DNA from: a virus
Direction: 5' to 3' (one strand)
DNA: 36,537 nucleotides
Virus record (IMG/VR): IMGVR_UViG_3300042691_011145
Span: 1 to 36,537 of that record
Shown here: positions 1-7,936 of the stretch, in pieces
Numbering within the stretch: position 1 is the first letter of the stretch
How the letters are laid out: every line of letters starts with the position of its first letter
Program-made: the position numbers and the translations under genes
The notes under the pieces: model-generated
Seen by the model: only the letters and a program-made list of their open reading frames with translations
What the model was told of the DNA's origin: nothing
Database searches by the model: none

Positions 1-837
1 TTGAGCCAGTTGAACCTGCGGAACCCGATGTTCCACTTGAACCTGCCGAACCACTTGAGCCAGTTGAACCTGCCGAACCACTTGAGCCAGTTGAACCTGC
101 GGAACCCGATGTTCCACTTGAACCTGCCGAACCACTTGAGCCAGTTGAACCCGATGTACCACTTGAGCCAGTTAAGCCAGATGAACCACTTGAACCTGAT
201 GACCCCGATGTACCACTTGAGCCTGTTGAACCACTTGAACCCGTTGAACCCGATGTACCACTTGAGCCAGTTAAGCCAGATGAACCACTTGAACCTGATG
301 ACCCCGATGTTCCACTTGAGCCTGTTGAACCACTTGAACCTGATGACCCCGATGTTCCACTTGAGCCTGTTGAACCACTTGAGCCCGTTGAACCCGATGT
401 ACCACTACTTCCTGTTGAACCACTTGAGCCCGTTGAACCCGATGTTCCGCTAGAGCCTGTTGAACCACTTGTTCCACTACTTCCTGTTGAACCACTTGAA
501 CCCGTGGAACCAGATGTTCCACTACTTCCTGCTGAACCACTTGAACCCGTTGAACCCGCAGAACCACTTGTTCCGCTAGAGCCTGTTGAACCACTGGTTC
601 CACTACTTCCCGTTGAACCACTTGAACCTGTGGAACCAGATGTTCCACTACTTCCTGCTGAACCACTTGAACCTGTGGAACCCGCAGAACCACTCGTTCC
701 ACTTGAACCTGTGGAGCCAGAACTTCCACTCGATCCTCTTGTTCCAGATGATCCACTTGTTCCACTACTACCATTTTGTCCTGATGTTCCACTACTTCCG
801 TTTTGGCCAGATGTTCCACTTGAACCAGAACTTCCAT
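1..837 (-). repeat. Collagen-coding Gly-X-Y repeat block 3 (partial)
   Basis: Degenerate 9-base units encoding Gly-X-Y triplets, e.g. GSSGTSGSAGSTGS, all in the frame of the gene starting at 4159. The block runs off the left edge, so its length is a minimum. Confidence 0.85.
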
Positions 838-3800
838 CTTGGCCCGGGACACCACCCACATTTATTTGCCAACTTGTTATACCCGTACCACTACCATATG
901 TAGTAGTTACATCTATTGACAATTGGTCTGTTCCGTCATTATATGAAATAACAGTACCTTCCATTCTATTTGCATAGTTTGCAGAAGATGCTGCAATTAC
1001 TGTTTGTCCGTTTGTATATGCTAATCCACTATCTGCTACCGTAAAGTTTTTAGTACCCGTACCTATGTCATTTGATGTAGTGGATGTTGTTGCATATCGG
1101 TCTCCGTTTAGACCGGATGAACCACTTGAACCTGTTGAACCACTTGTTCCACTACTTCCAGTTTGTCCAGATGTTCCACTTGAACCTGCCGAACCACTTG
1201 AGCCAGTTGAACCCGCTGAACCAGATGTTCCACTTGAGCCAGCTGAACCAGATGTTCCACTTGAGCCAGTTGAACCCGATGTTCCACTACTTCCTGCTGA
1301 ACCACTTGAGCCGGTAGAACCGGATGAACCACTAGAACCCCTAGTGCCGGATGAACCTGAAGTACCGCTTGAACCCGCTGAACCAGATGTTCCACTTGAA
1401 CCTGCCGAACCCGATGTTCCACTTGAGCCTGTGGAACCCGATGTTCCACTTGAACCTGTTGAACCAGATGTTCCACTTGAACCTGCGGAACCCGATGTTC
1501 CACTTGATCCCGTTGAACCCGATGTTCCGCTACTTCCGGTTGAACCACTTGAACCTGCTGAACCAGATGTTCCACTACTTCCGTTTTGACCAGATGTTCC
1601 ACTTGAACCTGCGGAACCCGATGTTCCACTTGAACCTGCCGAACCACTTGAGCCAGTTGAACCCGCGGAACCACTTGTTCCACTTGAACCTGCCGAACCA
1701 CTTGAGCCAGTTGATCCCGTTGAACCCGATGTTCCACTTGAACCACTTGAACCAGTTGAACCACTTGAACCTCTCGTGCCAGAAGAACCCGATGTTCCAC
1801 TTGAACCGGAAGTTCCGGATGAACCATTTACACCACTAGTTCCACTACTTCCCGTTGAACCACTTGAACCTGCCGAACCCGATGTTCCACTTGAACCTGC
1901 CGAACCCGATGTTCCACTTGATCCCGTTGAACCCGATGTTCCACTTGATCCCGTTGAACCCGATGTTCCACTTGAACCACTTGAACCAGTTGAACCACTT
2001 GAACCGGTTGAACCTGCTGAGCCCGATGTTCCACTACTTCCTGCTGAACCCGATGTTCCACTTGAGCCTGCTGAACCACTTGAACCTGTTGAACCAGATG
2101 AACCGCTGGAACCTCTTGTACCTGATGAACCTGATGTTCCACTTGAACCACTTGTTCCACTACTTCCCGTTGAACCACTTGAGCCAGTTGAACCACTTGT
2201 TCCACTACTTCCGGTTGAACCGCTTGAGCCAGTTGAACCAGAACTTCCACTAGAACCTCGTGTGCCGGATGAACCTGATGTTCCACTTGAACCACTTGTT
2301 CCACTACTTCCGGCGAATGAAGATGATGCTATAATAGTAGATATATTATTTGCACCACCAACCCAAACATATCCTTGTTGTAGAGATGCTGTTAGAACGG
2401 TTCCTATTGATAAAGAATTTGATACAAAAAGACTACCCGTAATTACTGCACTTCCACTAAATGGAAATCCTGCTCCTCCTGCGTTTAAAGCATAACTTGC
2501 TGTGAGTGCTAAACTCGCAGTTCCATAAAAGTTGTCAGCCCATATATCTTTTTCAACACCTATACCACCAGCTACCCTTAGTATACCGGTTGTTCTTGAT
2601 GTTGCGTTTGTTGTTCCTGTTAGGATAATAGAACCACTTGTAGTATTTCCATTGGATGTTACTTGTTGTAAGTTACCGACATTTGTTGCAGTTGCTACAA
2701 TGCCTGTTAATCCACTACCATCGCCATAAAATGCTCTTGCTCGTACATCTAAACCGAATCCTGCACCACCATCTACAATCAATGCACCTGAACCTGTATC
2801 CGTTGCATTAGTAGTATTAGTTATGCTGACTACATTAGTCGTTGTACTACCTAAATCGGTAACCTCTTGTAGAGTTTGTAATGATGTGTTTACATCAATA
2901 GTCGGATCACTCTGTAATACCCATTGAACTGATGTACCATCATTAAGTCTTATATATGTTTTGCCTGTATCCAAATCATACCAAAGGTCATTTTCTTCCG
3001 GCGTTACAGGAGGATTTATAGATGCTGTTATTGCCGCACCACCATTAAGTGCATAAGACGCAGTTAATGCAAATGATGAAGTTCCTAAAAGACTACCTGT
3101 AATTGAACCACTAACACTTACAGACCCTGTTACTATTAAACTACCACTAATTACAGCTGAACCTGTAAAGGGGAATGCTCCAAATCCGCTAGTACCGGAT
3201 GTTCCACTTGAGCCCGTAGAACCACTTGAGCCAGTTGAACCGCTACTGCCGGTTGAACCCGATGAACCACTTGAACCTCGTGTACCAGATGAGCCAGATG
3301 TTCCACTTGAGCCTGCTGAGCCTGATGTTCCACTTGACCCGGTTGAACCACTTGAGCCCGTTGAACCACTTGAGCCTGATGTTCCACTTGAACCAGATGT
3401 TCCACTTGAGCCTGTTGAGCCAGAACTTCCACTTGAGCCTGTTGAACCCGATGAACCACTTGAACCTCTCGTTCCGGATGAACCAGATGTTCCACTTGAG
3501 CCTGCTGAGCCTGATGTTCCACTTGAACCTGCCGAACCACTCGTTCCACTTGAACCTGCTGAGCCTGATGTTCCACTTGACCCGGTTGAACCACTTGAGC
3601 CCGTTGAACCACTTGAGCCTGATGTTCCACTTGAACCATTTTGACCCGTTGCACCACCTAAATTTAGTTGCCAACTATTGTATGTACCGGCGCCTTCAAA
3701 ATAAGTTGTAAATATTTCCAATTGGCCTGTAACGGAATTATATAATTCAACTTCACCTTCAAAATAAATGTGATAATCATGTGAAACTATTACAGTTTGT

Positions 3801-4159
3801 CCTACAGTATATGAAAGGTCAGCAGATGCAGTTAAGGTAATTAATTGACCATATGTAGTTGGAATTGTTAATGTATCCGAACTATTACCTCTGTATATGT
3901 CTCCACTAAGTCCACTGGTACCACTGGTTCCCGATAGAGAACTACTTTGTACTTGTACACTTTCACCATTTGCACCACCTACCCAAATATATCCTTCTTG
4001 TAACGATGCTGTAAATGCTCCACTTACATAAAGACTTCCTGTAATTACTGCTGAACCGTTAAATGGAAATCCAGCGCCGGTTCCTCCACCACTTCCAGAG
4101 GCTAGTGCCGCCAAATATGAACCACTTTCTATTTGTTTTAATCTAATCAGTTCGGCCAT
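1..4159 (-). CDS. Giant collagen-like Gly-X-Y fibre protein (C-terminus beyond window)
   Basis: One open frame runs from ATG at 4159 to the left edge, at least 1386 residues; I checked the non-repeat stretches and sampled repeat lines and saw no stop. Residues 1-170 are a non-collagen head (GFPFNGSAVITGSL, then TASLQEGYIWVGGAN, then a beta-type domain). Gly-X-Y blocks follow at about 172-325, 616-1018 and 1108 onward, mostly GSS, GTS, GSA, GST with occasional GTR, GQN and GVN, and almost no proline. Residues ~326-616 are phage-fibre-like, with PEENDLWYDLDTGKTYIRL and GGIGVEKDIWADNFYG. Residues ~1018-1107 hold a second copy of the beta-type domain. It is probably a virion fibre or head/tail decoration; Gly-X-Y proteins usually trimerise. 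Exact role and C-terminus are unknown. The plus-strand open frames here are repeat artefacts. Confidence 0.85.
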   Translation of the reverse strand, partial: MAELIRLKQIESGSYLAALASGSGGGTGAGFPFNGSAVITGSLYVSGAFTASLQEGYIWVGGANGESVQVQSSSLSGTSGTSGLSGDIYRGNSSDTLTIPTTYGQLITLTASADLSYTVGQTVIVSHDYHIYFEGEVELYNSVTGQLEIFTTYFEGAGTYNSWQLNLGGATGQNGSSGTSGSSGSTGSSGSTGSSGTSGSAGSSGTSGSAGSSGTSGSAGSSGTSGSSGTRGSSGSSGSTGSSGSSGSTGSSGTSGSSGTSGSSGSTGSSGSTGSSGTSGSAGSSGTSGSSGTRGSSGSSGSTGSSGSTGSSGSTGSSGTSGTSGFGAFPFTGSAVISGSLIVTGSVSVSGSITGSLLGTSSFALTASYALNGGAAITASINPPVTPEENDLWYDLDTGKTYIRLNDGTSVQWVLQSDPTIDVNTSLQTLQEVTDLGSTTTNVVSITNTTNATDTGSGALIVDGGAGFGLDVRARAFYGDGSGLTGIVATATNVGNLQQVTSNGNTTSGSIILTGTTNATSRTTGILRVAGGIGVEKDIWADNFYGTASLALTASYALNAGGAGFPFSGSAVITGSLFVSNSLSIGTVLTASLQQGYVWVGGANNISTIIASSSFAGSSGTSGSSGTSGSSGTRGSSGSSGSTGSSGSTGSSGTSGSTGSSGSTGSSGTSGSSGTSGSSGTRGSSGSSGSTGSSGSAGSSGTSGSAGSSGTSGSAGSTGSSGSTGSSGSSGTSGSTGSSGTSGSTGSSGTSGSAGSSGTSGSAGSSGSTGSSGTSGVNGSSGTSGSSGTSGSSGTRGSSGSTGSSGSSGTSGSTGSTGSSGSAGSSGTSGSAGSTGSSGSAGSSGTSGSAGSSGTSGQNGSSGTSGSAGSSGSTGSSGTSGSTGSSGTSGSAGSSGTSGSTGSSGTSGSTGSSGTSGSAGSSGTSGSAGSSGTSGSSGTRGSSGSSGSTGSSGSAGSSGTSGSTGSSGTSGSAGSSGTSGSAGSTGSSGSAGSSGTSGQTGSSGTSGSTGSSGSSGLNGDRYATTSTTSNDIGTGTKNFTVADSGLAYTNGQTVIAASSANYANRMEGTVISYNDGTDQLSIDVTTTYGSGTGITSWQINVGGVPGQDGSSGSSGTSGQNGSSGTSGQNGSSGTSGSSGTRGSSGSSGSTGSSGTSGSAGSTGSSGSAGSSGTSGSTGSSGSTGSSGTSGSTGSSGTSGSAGSTGSSGSAGSSGTSGSTGSSGSTGSSGTSGSTGSSGTSGSTGSSGSTGSSGTSGSTGSSGSTGSSGTSGSSGSSGSTGSSGTSGSSGSSGSSGLTGSSGTSGSTGSSGSTGSSGTSGSSGSSGSSGLTGSSGTSGSTGSSGSAGSSGTSGSAGSTGSSGSAGSTGSSGSAGSSGTSGSAGSTGS
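1107..2312 (-). repeat. Collagen-coding Gly-X-Y repeat block 2
   Basis: About 130 consecutive Gly-X-Y triplets dominated by Ser, Thr and Ala at X and Y, with scattered GTR, GQN and GVN. It is bounded by non-collagen modules on both sides. Near-identical long DNA stretches within it make recombination and assembly errors likely. Confidence 0.85.
3184..3648 (-). repeat. Collagen-coding Gly-X-Y repeat block 1
   Basis: About 50 Gly-X-Y triplets, containing an internally duplicated stretch: the pattern with a GTR triplet near 3280 recurs near 3465. Same frame as the gene starting at 4159. Confidence 0.85.
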
Positions 4160-4161
4160 CT

Positions 4162-4752
4162 TTATATAAATTTACCTATTACTTTAATTTCAGACAATCG
4201 TAAATCATCATATTGTATATATTCCTCCGTTAAAGTAATAACTATGTCATTATTTATTTGTTTTACCATAAATATATCGGGAAGACGAACTCCGTTATAA
4301 TAAATTTCAAAATCTTTGTCTGAAACAGCTTCTGTTCCGTAATCTATTATAGTACCCGATATAAATAATTGATTTGTTTGAGCATCAAATGATGTGATTG
4401 TTTTTTCTATATTTCTAGCACTGTACTTAAAAATGTCTTCCCTAAAATCCAACACAATCTTATCCGTATTTGTAATAGTAGGTGTTGATATTTGCGAACG
4501 TGTATTTGAATTTACAGGCTTTACAGGTTCTATTATGTTTTGAAGACTTCCAGTTATGTCAATCGTTTGTAAATTTATAGCGTTTACTATTGTACTTTTT
4601 ATAGTTTTCCTAACACCACTTTGAAATATTTTTTCAGATGGTATTTCAATTTGTAGTAAACTACCCGTAATGTCAGTTGGTTCTAAATTTTTTGTATTTA
4701 CAACAGTTGACATTTGTCTTTTTCTGCTATATGACTGAAATCTATTCGGCAT
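4162..4752 (-). CDS. Structural protein of unknown function with C-terminal beta module
   Basis: 196 residues, ATG start at 4752 overlapping the upstream gene by 11 bases, so translation is probably coupled. The first part holds two similar segments (NLEPTDITGSLLQIEIP and NLQTIDITGSLQNIIEP), an internal duplication. The C-terminal ~85 residues contain FEIYYNGVRLPD and end in IKVIGKFI, resembling the C-terminus of the gp15-like protein upstream (VKVYINGVRM, then ITGKFIEL). It lies between tail-completion genes and the collagen-like fibre gene, so a tail or fibre-attachment component is plausible. I do not recognise a family. Confidence 0.75.
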   Translation of the reverse strand: MPNRFQSYSRKRQMSTVVNTKNLEPTDITGSLLQIEIPSEKIFQSGVRKTIKSTIVNAINLQTIDITGSLQNIIEPVKPVNSNTRSQISTPTITNTDKIVLDFREDIFKYSARNIEKTITSFDAQTNQLFISGTIIDYGTEAVSDKDFEIYYNGVRLPDIFMVKQINNDIVITLTEEYIQYDDLRLSEIKVIGKFI

Positions 4753-5074
4753 ATTGTATTGAACCTTGTAGTATTAATACATCTTCTTGATCTATAAGAT
4801 AAGATATTCTATTTTTTATCAATTTTACAGTAATTGAATTTGTGTCAGATTCTAATATAAAATCATCGTTTGATATATAGACATTATTAATAGTTAATCT
4901 AACCGAATCTTTAGGGTCTATATTATTAATCATTTCATAAAAAACATTTGGAAATGTGTATCCAATTTTTTTGAATATGTAATAATTTATGTCTCCTAAA
5001 TCGTGAGCATTCAATCGTATTCTATTATTAGAACGATATAATTTTTTTGTTATGTCCAATACAGATCTTTTCAT
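4742..5074 (-). CDS. Small conserved-looking virion protein
   Basis: 110 residues. The ATG at 5074 shares its A with the upstream TAA (TAATG), which fixes the start. The N-terminal half is mixed helical with RSNNRIRLNAHDLGDINYY. The C-terminal half (VRLTINNVYISNDDFIL, then DVLILQGSIQYAE) looks like a degenerate copy of the beta module at the ends of both neighbouring proteins. No family recognised; tail/neck accessory protein is inferred from context only. Confidence 0.7.
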   Translation of the reverse strand: MKRSVLDITKKLYRSNNRIRLNAHDLGDINYYIFKKIGYTFPNVFYEMINNIDPKDSVRLTINNVYISNDDFILESDTNSITVKLIKNRISYLIDQEDVLILQGSIQYAE

Positions 5075-6204
5075 TACAATTCAATAAATTTACCGGTTAT
5101 TGTTACTTCATCTGATGAAGTAATGCTGTATCCTATATTTCCTGCATCAAAATTTATAGTAAGTGTACTAGTTTCTGCGGAATATGTTGCGGTAAAATTA
5201 TTAGATTGTATCATTCTTACTCCATTTATGTATACTTTTACATCATAAGTAATACTACTTATGGTTAAACTTCCCGTTATTGTTCCGGCAAGAGCTATTG
5301 GAGTTTTTACCAATCTAACGCCGGTAAAAGTTATTGTATTATTACTTACAGGATTCGCAGACTCTGAATTATTTAATGATAGAAAATCTATTAAATCTTT
5401 GTTGTCGTAATAAGATGATGGTTTTATAAATACAGATTCCAACCTTCCGTTTGCAGTAACATCAGTTTCGGTTGTTATGACTGTACCTACCCTAGTAATA
5501 TTTCCACCTTTTTTAATTGTGTCTTGACCATCAAATTTTTCAGGAAGAAGATATGCTTTAACATTCAAGTTAAATTCAACTCTGTTAATTCTTTCTGTTC
5601 CATCTCCAACTTCATTTATTATATTATAATCAGAAATTACAGTATTGAACTTAAATTTATGTTTATCACCCCAATATTCATCCGATGCGAAAGTCAAAGA
5701 TTCTACTACCGTATTTAAGTGTTCTGTAAAGTTTGTCCAAGCCATACACTCATAATTTATCTCTACATAATCCGGCATAGTAATATTATATACATTATAT
5801 TTAGGTTTTATAGTTGAACCCAATATTGAGAATCTGTCGTATTTATTTTGCTTTGAATATTTGGTAATACTTCTATACGAAACATGACGATTAAGCATTG
5901 CCATATTTTCATTTTTAGCAACACTAGTTCTACGTATCATCATTAAAGGTAACTGAATTTTACCAGCAGAATCTCTGTATACTCCTTGGCGTCTAGCGCC
6001 TACCCATCTTTCAGAATTTCCGTAGATAACCGGTATAGTTATAGATTGATTATTTTGTTCTAATTTAGGTAATACCACTTCTTCCAAATACGACATTATA
6101 GCATAGTCAATGTCGTATAATGTAATACTTTGCTTTACATCACCCTTTTCAGACTTAGTTTGAAAGTTTCTACCAGATTTTCTTAAAGGATCTATTGCTG
6201 CCAT
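5074..6204 (-). CDS. 15: gp15-like tail-completion / sheath-stabiliser protein
   Basis: 376 residues, ATG at 6204. The N-terminal ~220 residues follow the T4 gp15 pattern: SITIPVIYGNSERW (54-67), a basic middle with QLPLMMIRR, then PDYVEINYECMAWTNFTEHLNTVVESL near 144-170 and NRVEFNLNVKAYLLPE near 207-222. T4 gp15 caps the tail tube and sheath and joins tail to neck. It follows gp13- and gp14-like genes, as expected for a 13-14-15 block. T4 gp15 is about 270 residues; here residues ~222-376 form an extension ending in the VKVYINGVRM / ITGKFIEL module shared with the next two genes. The assignment rests on remembered family patterns, not a search. Confidence 0.7.
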   Translation of the reverse strand: MAAIDPLRKSGRNFQTKSEKGDVKQSITLYDIDYAIMSYLEEVVLPKLEQNNQSITIPVIYGNSERWVGARRQGVYRDSAGKIQLPLMMIRRTSVAKNENMAMLNRHVSYRSITKYSKQNKYDRFSILGSTIKPKYNVYNITMPDYVEINYECMAWTNFTEHLNTVVESLTFASDEYWGDKHKFKFNTVISDYNIINEVGDGTERINRVEFNLNVKAYLLPEKFDGQDTIKKGGNITRVGTVITTETDVTANGRLESVFIKPSSYYDNKDLIDFLSLNNSESANPVSNNTITFTGVRLVKTPIALAGTITGSLTISSITYDVKVYINGVRMIQSNNFTATYSAETSTLTINFDAGNIGYSITSSDEVTITGKFIEL

Positions 6205-6210
6205 TTATAA

Positions 6211-6666
6211 TTAATTTATTCGTTCTTCTATACCAAGTGTAGTCTTATTTGTCAAGAATGTATTTACAACTATACTAAAATTGTTTTCAGGTAAACCACC
6301 AGCGTATTGAATTTCGTAAGTGTAATTTATTTCATAATAATGCGTATCAAAATATATAACATCACCTACTTGTGGATATGAATTTTTTTCTTCACACGCA
6401 AATCTATCCAATTTAAATGTAATAGCTTGGTTAGACTCGGGTCCAAATCCTTCATAGTTTATTACGCCAGGGTCCTTATCAATTAAAGCATATAATTCAA
6501 CTCCTTTATGCCAAGTTTTTTCTACTGATTCTCCATAAAGATTTACCCGTGTTGCATTCAAATTAACTTTATATAATACGATAACATTCTGAACCACATC
6601 GTCCACAAGTTCTCGGGCGATATGTTTGAAAAAAGCTACATCTCTTGCGGATACAAATTTTGGCAT
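6211..6666 (-). CDS. 14: gp14-like neck / head-completion protein
   Basis: 151 residues, ATG at 6666, directly after the gp13-like gene. It resembles the T4 gp14 core: LYKVNLNATRVNLYGES, a Gly-Phe-Gly stretch (YEGFGPESNQ), then YPQVGDVIYFDTHYYEINYTYE, the counterpart of the gp14 GDLIYFP...FEINWVE segment. gp14 helps form the neck on which the tail docks. It is shorter than T4 gp14 (~256 residues), lacking the acidic C-terminal tail. Gene order supports the call; sequence similarity is moderate. Confidence 0.62.
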   Translation of the reverse strand: MPKFVSARDVAFFKHIARELVDDVVQNVIVLYKVNLNATRVNLYGESVEKTWHKGVELYALIDKDPGVINYEGFGPESNQAITFKLDRFACEEKNSYPQVGDVIYFDTHYYEINYTYEIQYAGGLPENNFSIVVNTFLTNKTTLGIEERIN

Positions 6667-6667
6667 A

Positions 6668-7861
6668 TTATCCTACATAAAGTTTAAGTGGAATTTTTTT
6701 CAGCATATCTTGATGTTGGTCTGCTACATTCTTTTGTATTTCAAATTGATTTTTTCTACTCAATTCTTCAAGATTTTCCCTTAGTTGGGTTATCAATGCA
6801 TCTTTTTCAACTTGAGCTTCTGACCTTAATGCGGCACCATCCAGAGATATTTCAGCATCAGGTATAGGAATATTACTATATTTTTCACGAACTGCACCTA
6901 ACAATTCTTTTGCTAATGCTAGAGTATATTTTCTAATCCACTGTTTACCAACATCATTTATGTCTGAATATTGAATGAAATCATATCCTATATCGGAATA
7001 ATCTGATATAGAATTTCCGGCAGAATCTACTGTAGATGTTTTTGAATTTAGGTCATCTCTCTTAAAGTATTCAAAATATATTTTTCTTACAGTATTAACC
7101 GTGGGAACAGGAAATACTTGTAGTTTATTATTTACAATATTAAATGTGAAGGCTGACTTACGAATCATATCGTTAAACTCAATATGTTGCATACGTAAAA
7201 CATCTTCATACACCGGCATCATAAGAAATTGTGCCGCCGGTGAAAAATTACCAAATCCCAATTCACTTATAAGATTTAGTGTTCCTTGTGCACCAACCGA
7301 GTATGGGTCAAAGAAACGAGTGATTGCCGGTATTTGTTCAAAGAATACTCGTGTAACATCAAACACCGATGAGCCAGTTATTAGTGAACTTAATGATTGG
7401 CCAGTACTAACATCTATACCAGATGTAGTTAAATCGTAATTTTGAACTGACGAGGTGACATTTATATATGCTTTTTTAATATCTACACCTCCACCAACTC
7501 CTGCTAATGTTCCATAGTCTTGAGACATACGGAATATCATTGCAACGGATGTTCCATCTACTAATTTTTGCGAATAATTTGTTACATCTGTTTTAGGTTT
7601 TCCCCTCAGTAACATTAAGTTATTCCTTATGTTAAATTGGTTAACTTGTGCAGAATACTCACTAACTGCTTCTTCAAAACAAGCGTAAAAATTTTGGTCA
7701 ATTAATTCTACATCAACAATTGGATATCCCAATCGTTTTGCACACCAAACAGCTGTTTTTGGGCCATCGTTTATAAAATCACTATCGGAATCATATATAC
7801 CAAACGGAGTACTTCCAGATATTGCAGATCCACTTCCCGGCCATTTTAAGTTTAGAGACAT
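6668..7861 (-). CDS. 13: gp13-like neck protein
   Basis: 397 residues, ATG at 7861 after an A-rich leader without Shine-Dalgarno. CAKRLGYPIVDVELIDQNFY (residues 40-59) matches the N-terminal T4 gp13 pattern. QWIRKYTLALAKELLGAVR, then IPIPDAEISLDG and AQVEKDALITQLREN, ending KLYVG, match the gp13 C-terminus. gp13 assembles on the filled head after packaging and forms the neck with gp14. It is longer than T4 gp13 (309 residues). A promoter-like box inside an inverted repeat lies just upstream, so this gene may begin its own transcript. Confidence 0.8.
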   Translation of the reverse strand: MSLNLKWPGSGSAISGSTPFGIYDSDSDFINDGPKTAVWCAKRLGYPIVDVELIDQNFYACFEEAVSEYSAQVNQFNIRNNLMLLRGKPKTDVTNYSQKLVDGTSVAMIFRMSQDYGTLAGVGGGVDIKKAYINVTSSVQNYDLTTSGIDVSTGQSLSSLITGSSVFDVTRVFFEQIPAITRFFDPYSVGAQGTLNLISELGFGNFSPAAQFLMMPVYEDVLRMQHIEFNDMIRKSAFTFNIVNNKLQVFPVPTVNTVRKIYFEYFKRDDLNSKTSTVDSAGNSISDYSDIGYDFIQYSDINDVGKQWIRKYTLALAKELLGAVREKYSNIPIPDAEISLDGAALRSEAQVEKDALITQLRENLEELSRKNQFEIQKNVADQHQDMLKKIPLKLYVG

Positions 7862-7874
7862 AAGAAATTGTTTA

Positions 7875-7913
7875 CGTTACTCTGTATAAATATAAAAAAA
7901 TAAAAGAGTAACG
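7875..7913 (-). promoter_or_regulatory. TATATTTATA box within a 9-bp inverted repeat
   Basis: Perfect inverted repeat CGTTACTCT / AGAGTAACG (7875-7883 and 7905-7913) with a 21-nt AT-only interval holding TATATTTATA in the sense direction (7885-7894). It lies about 15 nt upstream of the gp13-like ATG. No U-tract follows the stem on the minus strand, so I favour a promoter/operator or leader hairpin over a terminator. Confidence 0.4.
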
Positions 7914-7936
7914 AGTTTTCTTATATCAACATATAT

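Noticed and set aside
1-2312. CRISPR-like array of short repeats
   Set aside because: The repeats are degenerate, contiguous and in frame with period 9, with no unique spacers of constant length.
1-2495. Several long open frames on both strands (e.g. plus-strand frames rich in Pro/Glu/Val or Asn/His/Leu)
   Set aside because: They are shadow frames of the GGN-TCN-AGN/ACN collagen repeats. Only the frame from ATG 4159 gives a Gly-X-Y protein that continues through the non-repeat modules.
7885-7892. T4 late promoter TATAAATA on the plus strand (also at 17279 and 22564)
   Set aside because: All genes are on the minus strand, so a plus-strand promoter would be antisense. I treat the site as a minus-strand TATATTTATA box, noting the ambiguity as a finding.
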